This document shows positions 37,769-49,791 of a stretch of 64,000 nucleotides of DNA, piece by piece. Within the stretch, counting starts at the first letter, position 1, and every line of letters starts with the position of its first letter. The notes below the pieces were generated by a model. That model was not told the origin of the DNA. It did no database searches and saw only the letters and a list, made by a program, of their open reading frames with translations. Origin of the DNA: Flaccisagitta enflata (lineage: Eukaryota; Chaetognatha; Sagittoidea; Aphragmophora); NCBI GenBank assembly GCA_965153355.1, contig OZ231126.1, positions 108,810,001-108,874,000 of the forward strand, in the 5' to 3' direction. Made by a program: the position numbers and the translations under genes.

Positions 37769-39686
37769 ATGGTAGCCGGTTTGGTGAGATGGTAGCAGGG
37801 TTCATATAAATTCAGCCTTTTTGATAGAAAATGGTGAGATGGTAGCCGGTTTGGTGAGATGGTAGCAGGGTTCATAGGAAATCAGTCTTTCAGGATAAAA
37901 ATGGTGAGATGGTAGCTGGTTTGGTGAGATGGCAGCAGGTGACATGTGTATTCAGCCTTGCTGGAGAAAAATGGTGAGATGGTAGCCGGTTTTGTGAGAT
38001 GGTAGCAGGTTTCATGTATGTTCAGTCTTTTTTGAGAAAAATGGTGAGATGGTAGCTGGTTTGGTGAGATGGTAGCAGGGTTCATGTGAATTCAGTGTTT
38101 CTGGAGATAAATGGTGAGATGGTAACCGGTTTGGTGAGATGGTAGCAGAGTTATTCTGTACCAAGTGTTTTTGATAGAAAATGGTGAGATGGTAGCCGGT
38201 TTGGTAAGATATTAGCAGGATACATGTGTATTCAATCTTTCTGGAGAAAAATGGTGAGATGGTAGCCGGTTTGGTGAGATGGTAGCAGGTTACATGTGTA
38301 GCAAGTGTTTTTGACCAAAAATGGTGAGATGGTAGCCGGTTTGGTGAGATGGTAGCAGGGTTAATCTGTACCAAGTGTTTTTGATAGAAAATGGTGAGAT
38401 GGTAGCCGGTTTGGTGAGATGGTAGCAGGGTTAGTCTGTACCTAGTGTTTTTGACCAAAAATGGTGAGATGGTAGCCGGTTTGGTGAGATGGGAGCAGGT
38501 TACATGTGTAGCAAGTGTTTCTGACCAAAGATGGTGAGATGGTAGCCGGTTTGGTGATATGGTAGCAGGGTTAGTCTGTACCTAGTGTTTTTGACCAAAA
38601 ATGGTGAGATGGTAGCCGGTTTGGTGAGATGGTAGCAGGTTACATGTGTAGCAAGTGTTTTTGACCAAAAATGGTGAGATGGTAGCCGGTTTGGTGAGAT
38701 GGTAGCAGGGTTAATCTGTACCAAGTATTTTTGATAGAAAATGGTGAGATGGTAGCTAGTTTGGTGAGATGGTAGCAGGTTACATATGTATTCAGCCTTT
38801 CTGAAGAAAAATGGTGAGATGGTAGCCGGTTTGGTGAGATGGGAGCAGGTTACATGTGTAGCAAGTGTTTCTGACCAAAAATGGTGAGATGGTAGCCGGT
38901 TTGGTGAGATGGTAGCAGGGTTCATATAAATTCAGCCTTTTTGGAGAAAAATGGTGAGATGGTAGCCGGTTTGGTGAGATGGTAGCAGGTTACATGTGTA
39001 GCAAGTGTTTTTGACCAAAAATGGTGAGATGGTAGCCGGTTTGGTGAGATGGTAGCAGGGTTAATCTGTACCAAGTGTTTTTGATAGAAAATGGTGAGAT
39101 GGTAGCTGGTTTGGTGAGATGGTAGCAGGTTACATGTGTATTCAGCCTTTCTGAAGAAAAATGGTGAGATGGTAGCCGTTTTGGTGAGATGGTAGCAGGT
39201 TACATGTGTAGCAAGTGTTTTTGACCAAAAATGGTGAGATGGTAGCCGGTTTGGTGAGATGGTAGCAGGGTTAATCTGTACCAAGTGTTTTTGATAGAAA
39301 ATGGTGAGATGGTAGCTGGTTTGGTGAGATGGTAGCAGGTTACATGTGTATTTAGCCTTTCTGAAGAAAAATGGTGAGATGGTAGCCGGTTTGGTGAGAT
39401 GGTAGCAGGTTACATGTGTAGCAAGTCTTTTTGAGAAAAATGGTGAGATGGTAGCCGGTTTGGTGAGATGGTAGCAGGGTTAGTCTGCACCAAGTGTTTT
39501 TGATAAAAAATGGTGAGATGGTAGCTGGTTTGGTGAGATGGTAGCAGGTTATATGTATATTTAGTCTTTCTTGAGAAAAATGGTGAGATGGTAGCCGGTT
39601 TGGTGAGATGGTAGCAGGGTTAATCTGTACCAAGTGTTTTGGATAGAAAATGGTGAGATGGTAGCCGGTTTGGTGAGATGCCAACA
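37769..39686. repeat. 70-bp minisatellite array, right block (about 27 units)
   Basis: Same unit as 34433-35374, in the same orientation. A run of alternating spacer types (TTAATCTGTACCAAGTGTTT, then TTACATGTGTAGCAAGTGTT) repeats with a period of several units around 38270-39300. The minus-strand frames with the recurring LPSHQTGYHLTIF are open by chance because the unit is not a multiple of three. Confidence 0.9.
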
Positions 39687-40844
39687 CCTAGTAGCAGGTG
39701 TGTTGTCCTAAGATATTTCCAAAAAAAGTGGTGAGCTGCTACTGGTGAGTTGTTTTACCCTTGCTTAAATCCCAGCCTCAAGGGATTTGGGCCTCAAGAC
39801 TGGGATTTGGGCCTCAAGGCTGAGATTTGGGCCTTGAGGCTGAGATATGGGCCTGGAGGTTGGGGTAGGGGGGACGGAGGAGAAGGAGGAGAAGAAAATC
39901 CCCATGTGTGAAAGCATAGGTCATCGACCCCTTCGGAGCTGCTGCCCTGCTCCCCCTTTAGCTTTAACTTCAAGCACAACCTACTTAGGCAGGGCACAGG
40001 TACCGCTGACCATCTAAGGCTTTTGCGACTATTCAGAATTTTTACATTGCATGCTATGCGTCTCTACACCCTGCTATGTTGGTCCATTGGTTGGTTGGTT
40101 GGTCAGTTGGTCAGTCGGTTGGTCCCTTTTGGGCAGCCGCCCTGAAGGGGACAAAGTCCTGTAGAACACAGGGGGACTTTTGTTCATCCGTTTGTCCATT
40201 TGCCCCCCCCTCATAAGGCTCCTCAGGCCTCAAATCTGGCCTCTTGAGACCTCAAATCTGGCCTCTCAGGCCTCAAATCCAGCCTCTCACACCTCAAATC
40301 TGGCCTCTCACGCCTCAAATCCAACCTCTCAGGCCTCAAACCTTGCCTCTCAGGCCTCAAAATAGGCTTCTCGGGCCTCAAATCAAAATTCTCAGGCCTC
40401 AAACCTGGCCTCTCAGGCCTCGAATTAGGCCTCTCAAGCTGGGATTTGAGCCTCAAGGCTGGGATTTAAGCCTCAAGGCTGGGATTTGAGCCTTGAGGCT
40501 GGGATTTAAGCCTCAAGGATGTGATTTGAGCCTTGAGACTGAAATTTGAGCCCCGAGGCTGGGATTTGAGCCCCGAGGCTGGGATTTGAGCCTTGAGGCG
40601 GGGACTTGAGCCTCAAGGCTGGGATTTGAGCCTCAAGGCTGGGATTTGAGCCTGGAGGCTGGGATTTGAGCCTGGAGGCTGGGATTTTAGCCTGGAGGCT
40701 GGGATTTGAGCCTGGAGGCTGGGATTTGAGCTTTGATGCAGAGATTTGAGTCTCAAGGCCAGGGGGGAACGCATGCATGCATGCACGAACAATAGTCACC
40801 CTGTGTTCTACAGGACATCGTCCCCTTCGGGGCCGCTGCCCAAA

Positions 40845-41815
40845 AACTAGCCTCAAGGCCCAAATCCTAGCCTCAAGGCCCAAATCCTAGCCTCAAGGCT
40901 CAAATCCTAGCCTCAAGGCTCAGATCCTAGCCTCAAGGCTCAGATCCTAGCCTCAAGGCCCAAATCTTAGTTGAGTGCGGGTGAACAAGGGCTGTATTTG
41001 AGGTCACTTTGATCAAATGGGCAGGAGCAGTGATGCCATAGACCGCAACAGGTCGCCCAAGGGCAATATGTGGTCAGCGATGCCCGTTGCCCTGCTTTGA
41101 GTGATTTTGAATTGGAGTGAAGGGAAGCAGGGCAGCGGCCCCGAAGGGGACGAAGTCCTGTAGAACACAGGGGGACTTTTGTTCGTCCTGCCTGAAGAAG
41201 TGGATGAGATGCTCTAGAGGGCTGACTGAATGCCTTCAAGAGCCTGAACTGAGGTTTAAGAGGGCTGATATAAGGCCTGAAATGCCAATTGGAAGCTTGA
41301 AAGGGCTGACTAGAGACTTGAAAGAGCTGGATTGAGGCTTGAAAGGTCAGAGGACTGATTTGAAGCCTGAGAGCAACAAATTCAGGCTTAGATGGCTGAT
41401 TTGAGACCTGAGAGGCCTAATTTGAGGCCTGAGAGGCCTAATGTGAGGCCTGAGAGCCAGATTTGAAACCAAAAAAATTGGATTTGAGGCCTGAGAGGCC
41501 AAAATTGATGTTTGAGAGGCCAGGTTTGAGGCCTAAGAGGTTGGATTTGAGGCCTGGGAGGCCGGATTTGAGGCCTGAGAGGCCAGATTTGAGGCCTGTT
41601 AGGCTGTATTTGATGCCTCAGAGGCCAGATTTGAGGCCTGAGAGGTCAGATTTAAGGCCTGCGAGGCCAGATTTGAGGCCTGAGAGGCCAGATTTGAGGC
41701 CTGAGAGGCCTGATGAGGGGGGGGGACGAACGAAGGAATAAACGAATGGACGAACGAAAGTCGCAAAAGCGTTAGATGGTCAGCTTAAGCAGGCTGTGGT
41801 TGAGGTTGAGGGGGG
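40845..41815. repeat. R2 copies and R1 fragment in the palindrome spacer
   Basis: CCAAATCCTAGCCTCAAGG units (40850-40970), a short R1 remnant (GGGCAGGAGCAGTGATG, 41022), the GACCGCAACAGGTCGCCCAA motif, then an R2 left end (GCAGCGGCCCCGAAGGGGAC, GTCCTGTAGAACACAGGG, 41130-41175) with an inverted-orientation core (GAGGCCTGAGAGGCCAGATTT units to 41715). Confidence 0.75.
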
Positions 41816-42316
41816 AGCAGGGCAGCGGCCCCAAAGGGGTTGATGACCTATGCTTTCACACATATGGGGAATTTTCTCCTTCTCCTTCTCCTCCTCCGTA
41901 TCCCCTCTCCCCCCAGCCTCTAGGCCCATATCTCAGCCTGGAGGCCCATATCCCAGCCTCGAGGCCCAAATCCCAGTCTTGAGGCCCAATCCCTAGAGAC
42001 TGGAATCTGGGCCTTGGGGTTGGGATTTGGGCCTTGAGGGTGGGATTTGGGCCTCAAGACTGGGATTTGGGCCTCGAGGCTGGGATATGGGCCTCCTGGC
42101 TGAGATATGGGGCTAGAGGCTAGGGGGAGGGGGGGTACGGAGGAGGAGGAGAAGGAGGAGGAGAAAATTCCCCATATGTAGGATTTGGGCCTTGAGTCTA
42201 GGATTTGGGCCTTTAGGCTAGGATTTGGGCCTGGAGGCTAGGATCTGGGCCTTGAGGCTAGAATCTGGGCCTTCAGGCTAAGATTTGGGCCCTCAGGCTA
42301 GTTTTTGGGCAACGGC

Positions 42317-43049
<733 letters not shown>

Positions 43050-44384
43050 GCAACGGCCCCGAAGGGGACGATGTCCTGTAGAGCACAAGGTGATTTTCGT
43101 TCGTTGATGCATGCATGCATGCGTCCCCCCCCCGGCCTTGAGACTCAAATCTCTGCATCAAGGCTCAAATCCCAGCCTCAAGGCTCAAATCCCAGCCTCA
43201 AGGCCCAAATCCTAGCCTCAAGGCTCAAATCCCAGCCTTGAGGCTCAAATCCCAGCCTTGAGGCTCAAGTCCCCGCCTCAAGGCTCAAATCCCAGCCTCA
43301 AGGCTCAAATCACATCCTTGAGGCTTAAATCCCAGCCTCAAGGCTCAAATCCCAGCCTTGAGGCTTAAATCCCAGCCTCGAGGCTCAAATCCCAGCTTGA
43401 GAGGCCTAATTTGAGGCCTGAGAGGCCAGGTTTGAGGCCTGAGAATTTTGATTTGAGGCCCGAGAAGCCTAATTTGAGGCCTGAGAGGCCAGGTTTGAGG
43501 CCTGAAAGGTTGGATTTAAGGCATGAGAGGCCGGATTTGAGGTGTGAGAGGCTGGATTTGAGACCTGAGAGGCTGGATTTGAGGCCTGAGAGGCCAGATT
43601 TGAGGTCTCAGAGGCCAGATTTGAGGCCTGAGGGGCCTTATGAGGGGGGGGGCGAATGGACAAACGGATGAACAAAAGTCCCCCTGTGTTCTACAGGACT
43701 TTGTCCCCTTCAGGGCGGCTGCCCAAAAGGGACCAACCGACTGACCAACTGACCAACCAACCAACCAATGGACCAACATAGCAGGGTGTAGAGACGCATA
43801 GCACGCAATGTAAAAATTCTGAATAGTCGCAAAAGCGTTAGATGGTCAGCAATACCTGTGCCCTGCCTAAGTAGGTTGTGCTTGAAGTTAAAGGGGGAGC
43901 AGGGCAGCAGCTCCGAAGGGGTCGATGACCTATGCTTTCACACATGGGGATTTTCTTCTCCTCCTTCTCCTCCGTCCCCCCTACCCCAACCTCCAGGCCC
44001 ATATCTCAGCCTCAAGGCCCAAATCTCAGCCTTGAGGCCCAAATCCCAGCCTTGAGGCCCAAATCCCAGTCTTGAGGCCCAAATCCCTTGAGGCTGGGAT
44101 TTAGGCCTGGAAGATGGGATTTTGGTCTTAAGATAAAATTTAGGCCTTGAGGTTGGGATTTGGGCCTCATGACTGGGATTTGGGCCTCAAGGCTGGGATA
44201 CTGGCCTCGAGGCTGAGATATGGGCCTGGAGGTTGGGGGGGGGGGACGTAGAAGAAGAAGGAGCAGAAAATCCCCCTGTGTTAAAGCATAGGTCATCGAC
44301 CCCTTTGGAGCCGCTGCCCAAAAACTATGATCTATTTAATGGCAATGCAGATTTAGGCCATTTTAGCCCATTTTTGGCCTGTTT

Positions 44385-44835
44385 TTTGGGCAGCGGCCTC
44401 AAAGAGGACGAAGTTCTGTAGAACACAGGGAACTTTCATTCGTTCGTTCGTCCGTTTGTCCGTCCATTCGTTCGTCCCCCCCAGGCCCTCTCAGGCCTGA
44501 AATCTGCCCTCTCAGGCCTAAAATCTGTCCTCTCAGGCTGGAAATTTGCCCTCTCAGGCCCTCTCAGGCCCTCTCAGGCCTTGAATCTGACCTCTTAGGC
44601 CTGAAATCTGCCCTCTCAGGCCTGAAACCTGTCCTCTCAGGCCTAAAATCAGCCCTCCCAGGCCTAAAATCTGCAAGATCTGAGAGGGCAGATTTCTGGC
44701 CTGAGAGGGCAGATTTTAGGCCTGAGAGGGCAGATTTCAGGCCTGAGAGGGCCTGGGGGGGCGGACTGACGGACAGATGAACGAACAAAAGTCCCCTGTG
44801 TTCCTCTTTGGGGCTGCTGCCCTGCCTCTTATTCC
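44385..44835. mobile_element. R2 foldback element, both ends present
   Basis: The left end GGGCAGCGGCCTCAAAGAGG and GTTCTGTAGAACACAGGG is mirrored near 44790-44825 by GTCCCCTGTGTTC and TTTGGGGCTGCTGCC. The core GGCCTGAAATCTGCCCTCTC reverses orientation near 44680. The dispersed motif GGGCAACGGGTATCGCTGAC follows at 44857-44910. Confidence 0.75.
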
Positions 44836-44914
44836 GATTTACAACCATGCAAAGCAGGGCAACGGGTATCGCTGACCATGTATTACCCTTGGGCAACCTG
44901 TTGCGTGTTATTAC

Positions 44915-46075
44915 CCAGGTATTAGCGTCCAAAGCTGTCAAAGTGTATATTTGACCTAGTTCTCAATGGATGGAGTGAGATACGCAAAAAAAATTCTGAA
45001 TAACGATGATCTATTTCATGGAAATGCAGATTTAGGCCATTTTAGCCCAATTTTGGCCTGTTTTTGGCCTGTTATGGCCCCGGTATCAGTTTTCACAGCT
45101 CTCAATGAGTATATTTGACCTGACTGAAATGAGTGAGATTGGCTAAAAAATTCTGAATAACAATGATCTGCCCAATGAAAATGCAGAATTAGGCCTTTTT
45201 AGCCCATTTTGGCCCATTTTTTGCCTGTTTTTGGCCTGTTATGACCCCGGAATCAGTGTTCATAGCACTCAATGAGTATTTTTGTCCTAGTTCTGACTAG
45301 ATTAAGCGAGATTCAAAAAAAAATTCCAAAGAGCTTTGATATTTTGGATGAAAATGTTGATTTTGGCCATTTTAGGCCATTTTTGGCCTGTTTTTGGCCT
45401 GTGCTGGCCCCGATATCAGTTTCCAAAGCTCTCAATGAGTTTATTTGACCTAGTTCTAACTTCATTGAGTGAGATTGGCGAAAAAATTCTTAATAACAAT
45501 GATCTGTCAAATGAAAACCGATTTTGGCCATTTTAGGCCAATTTTGGCCTGTTTTTGGCCTCTTGTGGCGCCGGTGTCAGTTTCCAAAGCTCTCGATGAG
45601 TATATTAGACCTTGTTCTGACTGCATTGAGTGAGATTGGGGAAAAAATCCTGAATAACAATGATATATGAGATGAAAATGTCAATTTTGACCATCTTAGG
45701 CCATTTTTGGCCTTTTTTTGGCCAGTTGTGGCCCCTGTATTAGTTTTCAAAGCTCTCAATGAGTATATTTGATCTAGTTCTCACTGGATTGGGTGAGATA
45801 AGTGAAAAAATTCCGAATAACTATGATCTATCTGATAAAAATGCCAATTTTGGCTATTTTGGGCCATTTTTGGCCTGTTTTTGGCCTGTTAGTACCTCCA
45901 TGTCAGCATTCAAAGCTCTCAATGAGTATATTTGTCCTTATTCTGACCTAATTGAGAGTGTTTGGCAAGAAATTCTTAAAAACACTCATTTTTTGAAAAA
46001 AAAATAGGGTTTTTGGTTTTTTTTGGGCCATTTTTGGCCTGTTTTTGGCCATTTACAGTCCCCGTATGGCTGCCA
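44915..46075. repeat. satellite-like array of about 163-bp units (7 copies)
   Basis: The marker CAAAGCTCTCAATGAGTATA recurs near 44931, 45095, 45257, 45423, 45583, 45747 and 45911, a spacing of 160-165 bp. Each unit also has TTTTGGCCTGTTTTTGGCC and GAATAACAATGATCT. Units are about 75-85% alike, so the array is old. No gene: frames over it are chance. Confidence 0.85.
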
Positions 46076-46998
46076 AACTCTCATAAACTGTGTATATACT
46101 CCAGTTCAACTGAAAAACGCAACTGGGTGTCAACAGTGAACTCCAAATAGCCAAAAAGTGCATTTTTACCCCAAAACTGGCAAAAAATTGGATTTTTGAA
46201 AGGGGTGCCCAAAAAATATTCCAAAATGGAGGTCAGATTCGTGTTCAGCACGAAAAAATGTATAAGAATAAAGAAGTTCCAGAGCTTTTTGGAAATTTTT
46301 ACCCTACACTTTAGTTTCTGCCGCTAAGATCCCTGACTATTAGGCCCTTTAGCCCCTATCTCTAATCCCGTATTATTTCATTCCCAACTACGCAATCAAT
46401 ACCACATTTAAATAAAACCACAAGTCCTTTAGAAATAAGAGGGATATAAAAAGGGAACTCAATTTGGGTGCGGCATTAAACCCAACAAATTGAGATCACC
46501 TTTTCTCTCTTTCATGCAGGTACTATTGTCATCCATTTTTGTAATTGGCCTATTATTTAGTTCATTGTCTATCCTCATTGTCTGTCTTTACCAAGATTAA
46601 ACCCAAAAAATTGAGATCACCTTTTCTCTCTTTCATGCAAAGAAAAGATACAAAGCTGAGAAGAAGATAGCTGTCTGACATTACGTCAGACTTGGTGGAG
46701 AGCGGTGTGATTGTTCAACGTCGACAACCACTACGGTACACGCAAGGGTAGGAGCACTGCGCCGTTTAACGTGGATTCGACGGGTGCCGCCCTTCACATC
46801 AGCAAAAAAGAGTTGCCAGTTCTGAAAAACAATGTCAACAAAAGTAGTAAAAAGTGGAACCCACACATTTTGTTTCTTATCACACATCAATTCCAAAGAT
46901 ACCATTGGCTCAGGAAAAGTTTAAATATTTGCGCGAACTTTCATTGAAACATTTTTTAAGTTCCTCTTTCAAATTAGAAACTCAAAACAGAAAAACAG
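46076..46998. other. no clear gene; 121-bp spaced direct repeat
   Basis: ATTAAACCCA-type sequence leading into TTGAGATCACCTTTTCTCTC and TTTCATGCA occurs at 46474-46519 and 46595-46640. A hairpin GTCTGACATTACGTCAGAC is at 46674-46692. The minus-strand frame at 46681-46905 has no supporting features. It may be the damaged left end of the gag-bearing element that follows. Confidence 0.5.
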
Positions 46999-46999
46999 T

Positions 47000-47596
47000 A
47001 AAATTTGGGACATCAAAATTAAGCTGATTTACTGGCGGCTCATAATTACTGATGAACAAACCATTTACGGCGGCTCTCGCCAAAAGGAAGAAGTCGTGGA
47101 AGATTGCGACTTTTTGTCATTGGAACTCAACATGTTGGGTCAGGAGACCATTACGACTAATGAATTACTCGAAGAAATAACGGATTTATTAGCGCAACTG
47201 AATCAGATAAGACCTGGCATAGGGGCCCTGGTTTACTGCCCCCGCTGTTGGAAACCCCCATATGCACACAAAGGGGGTACTATCAAGGGCTGTAAAAGTA
47301 AAGATAAAAGGCCCGTGGATCAGTTTACAAATGATTTGCTCAGACAAAGAAATAACTTGATTGCCGTCATAAGATCATCAAATACTGAAGCTAGGCAAAC
47401 AGAAGCGATAGACTCTTTGCAAAATATGGTTGAAAAACAAGCGCAGACAATAGAATCTTATCAGGAAAGGTTGAAAAGTTTGCAGGACACAAAAGAGGTT
47501 ATTTTGCACCTTTTGAAAAATTTAAACGAGGCCTATTTAGGCTATATGATGGGTGGTGAAATTAATGAAATGAAAAGGATATTTTTTGGAAGTTGA
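47000..47596 (+). CDS. retroelement-like ORF with CxxC module and coiled coil
   Basis: The frame is open from about 47000 (past the apparent start at 47096) and ends at 47594. It has ordinary composition: a Leu-rich helical start, then GALVYCPRCWKPPYAHKGG with a further Cys, which together could bind zinc. A clear coiled coil follows (about residues 100-150), with SLQNMVEKQAQTIESYQERL. It overlaps the next frame (47586) by 11 bases in another phase, so a frameshift or programmed slip may link them. Probably the N-terminal part of a decayed LTR-element Gag or an accessory protein. Confidence 0.4.
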   Translation, partial: KIWDIKIKLIYWRLIITDEQTIYGGSRQKEEVVEDCDFLSLELNMLGQETITTNELLEEITDLLAQLNQIRPGIGALVYCPRCWKPPYAHKGGTIKGCKSKDKRPVDQFTNDLLRQRNNLIAVIRSSNTEARQTEAIDSLQNMVEKQAQTIESYQERLKSLQDTKEVILHLLKNLNEAYLGYMMGGEINEMKRIFFGS

Positions 47597-48212
47597 TGAT
47601 TTGCTAGTATCGTTCAGTACAGAACCAAAATCCTCAAGAGAGGGTGAAGATGTCGATGAGGACGGAGATGAACCCAGTTGGGATCATTGTGGTGACAGAA
47701 CTCAAATACGATGGCCTACATCTAATGCAATACCCGAGGCGGCTGGCGCCGCTTTATTTCCATCCACAGAAGGGTCAACTATCCTTTCAAGGTATGGCGA
47801 GGCTGGAGCAATGCAAAACGCCTTAGGAGCGGATAAAGACGGCCAAAAACGAGTCAATTTCACCTTTCCCCCCGTCATAAAGCTGGCAAATGGATCACAA
47901 GGTCAAGCATCTGGGACATCCGGTCAATCATCTGCAGCATCGAATCTAACATCTGGAGCATCAGGTCAACCATCTGCAGACTTGAATCAGAATCATCGGA
48001 TAACAGGTGGCATTCTAAAACCATCATCGTCCAATAGGTCAGTTCATATGGTGCAAAATCTACCTGCCAGTACACATTCGCTTACTCTGCCTGCCCCTGC
48101 CCCTGCCCCAAGCGCAACATACGCCCAGCCAGCAGGCCCCCCCCCCACCAGCAGCCCCTTAGTACCCGGGTTTATTCAAAAAGCCAGGGGTGGTGCTTAC
48201 GTTCATGTATAA
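47586..48212 (+). CDS. Ser/Gly/Ala-rich continuation of the retroelement ORF
   Basis: An acidic start, then short tandem repeats (SGTSGQSS, TSGASGQPSADLN) and a Pro/Ala-rich tail (LTLPAPAPAPSATYAQPAGP). Low-complexity linkers of this kind occur in retroelement Gag proteins. No domain recognised. Ends at TAA 48210. Confidence 0.35.
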   Translation: MEVDDLLVSFSTEPKSSREGEDVDEDGDEPSWDHCGDRTQIRWPTSNAIPEAAGAALFPSTEGSTILSRYGEAGAMQNALGADKDGQKRVNFTFPPVIKLANGSQGQASGTSGQSSAASNLTSGASGQPSADLNQNHRITGGILKPSSSNRSVHMVQNLPASTHSLTLPAPAPAPSATYAQPAGPPPTSSPLVPGFIQKARGGAYVHV

Positions 48213-48419
48213 TGGAACGATATGTGGGGGGGAGGCAGATGGGGATAAGGTCGTATGGGCAGCCAAGCTTATAAACGTGGAATTCAAAGAACATATTGAC
48301 GCAAATCTGGAACAAAGAAGGAAATTTGTAGATCAGCTATCGTGCTACTTCTCAGCTGACCATATGTACACGCCACCCATTGACTCCCAGTGGTCTGTCT
48401 CAAATTTGACTCAAAAATA

Positions 48420-49700
48420 ACAGTGGACCTGCCACCGCCGCCTCTACCTCCACTGTTATAGCCCCCCTCCTGCCACCGCCGCCCTCACCAGCTTTGTTGC
48501 CCCCTCCCATGCTGCTACACAATGTGTAGTACACATCTTCCTCACCATTAAAGTGAAAAAAAAATTCTCTCCCACCTCCACATCCTCCTCCTCCTCAACC
48601 ACCACTGCCTCCTCATTCCTCCTCCACCCTTGCCACCACCTCATCCGCCGCCGCCGCCGCCGCCTCCTCCCCCACAACCACCGCCGCCTCCTCCTCCCCT
48701 GCCGCCGCCTCCTCCTTTTCCGCCATAGCCTCCTCCTCCTCCATTGCTGCTGCCGCCGCCGCCGCCTCCTCCTCCTCCTCCTCTGCAGCCGCCGCCGCCG
48801 CCGCCGCCGCCGCCGCCTCCGCCTCCTCTCCTTGAATTTTTTTTTAATTATTCTTTTAATTCATTTCAAATACTTTTTTTAGATTTTCTTTTTCTTTTTT
48901 TTTTCATTTCTTTTATTTGATTTCTTTTAAATTTGATTCTTTTTTTGATATTTTATAAAATGTTCTTTAAATTTTTTTAAATTTGATTTTTTTTGTAAAG
49001 GAGGCGGTGGCGGCGGCAGTTGGGGAGGAGGAGGAGGAGGAGGCGATGGCGGCAGAGGAGGAGGAGGAGGAGGCGGCAGCGGCAACAGCAGAGTGGGAAG
49101 AGGAGGAGGAGGATGAGGAGAGGAGGCGTCGGTGAAGGAGGAGGTAAGAGGTGGCGGCGGCGGCGGTGGCGGAGAAGGATAAGGAGGAGAGGAGGCGGCG
49201 GCGGCGGCGGAGAAGGACGAGGAGTGGAGGCGGCGGCGGCGGCGGAGAAGAACGAGGAGGAGAGGAGGCGGCGGCGGCGGCGGAGAAGACAAGGAGGAGA
49301 GGAGGCGGCGGCGGCGGCGGAGAAGGACGAGGAGGAGTGGAGGCGGCGGCGACGGCGGAGAAAGACAAGGAGGAGTGGAGGCGGCGGCGGCGGCAGAGAA
49401 GGATGAGGAGGAGAGGAGGCGGCAGTGGAGAGGGACGAGGAGGATAGGAGGCGGCAGTGGCGGCGGAGAAGGACGAGGAGGAGTGGAGGCGGCGGCGGCG
49501 GCGGCGGCGGAGAAGGAGGAGCAGCAGCAGCAGCAGGAGGAGGAGGCGGCGGCGGCGTTAAAGAGATAGTAGCAGCTGAAAGTAATCTCTACAATGAAAA
49601 TACCCATGATAAAAAACAAATGGAGGAGGCGGCAGCGGGAGATTGAAATCATGTAGACAGATTTGTTGTAGCAGAGGCAGAGGCGGCGGCGGCAGTGGAG
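48420..49700. repeat. GC-rich (CCG/CCT)n then inverted (GGC/GGA)n triplet tracts
   Basis: Pyrimidine-rich CCGCCGCCTCCTCC runs at 48430-48830, an AT-rich hinge at 48835-48995, and purine-rich GGCGGCGGAGAAGGAGGA runs at 48996-49700. The right tract carries an approximate 60-bp unit (GGCGGAGAAGGACGAGGAGG). The two sides are inverted relative to each other and G-quadruplex-prone. Pro/Ala/Ser- and Arg/Gly-rich frames over them are artefacts. Confidence 0.8.
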
Positions 49701-49791
49701 GCAGTGGCAGCAGCACTGACAACTATCTAAGTAGGGTCAATATTGTAGAAGAAGAGAGAGGGTGGTATAGTAGTGGGAAAAGGGGTGGTGA

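Noticed and set aside
34433-39686. Possible CRISPR-like array (repeat plus variable spacer)
   Set aside because: The variable parts are a few recurring subtypes rather than unique spacers, the genome is eukaryotic, and the whole unit varies. It is a minisatellite.
34426-39687. Minus-strand frames with a recurring LPSHQTGYHLTIF pattern
   Set aside because: Chance frames through the 70-bp minisatellite. The unit is not a multiple of three, so the frame rotates through all phases of each unit.
48553-49652. Arg/Gly- or Pro/Ser/Ala-rich frames up to 241 residues
   Set aside because: Triplet-repeat artefacts. They are open on both strands and in several phases.
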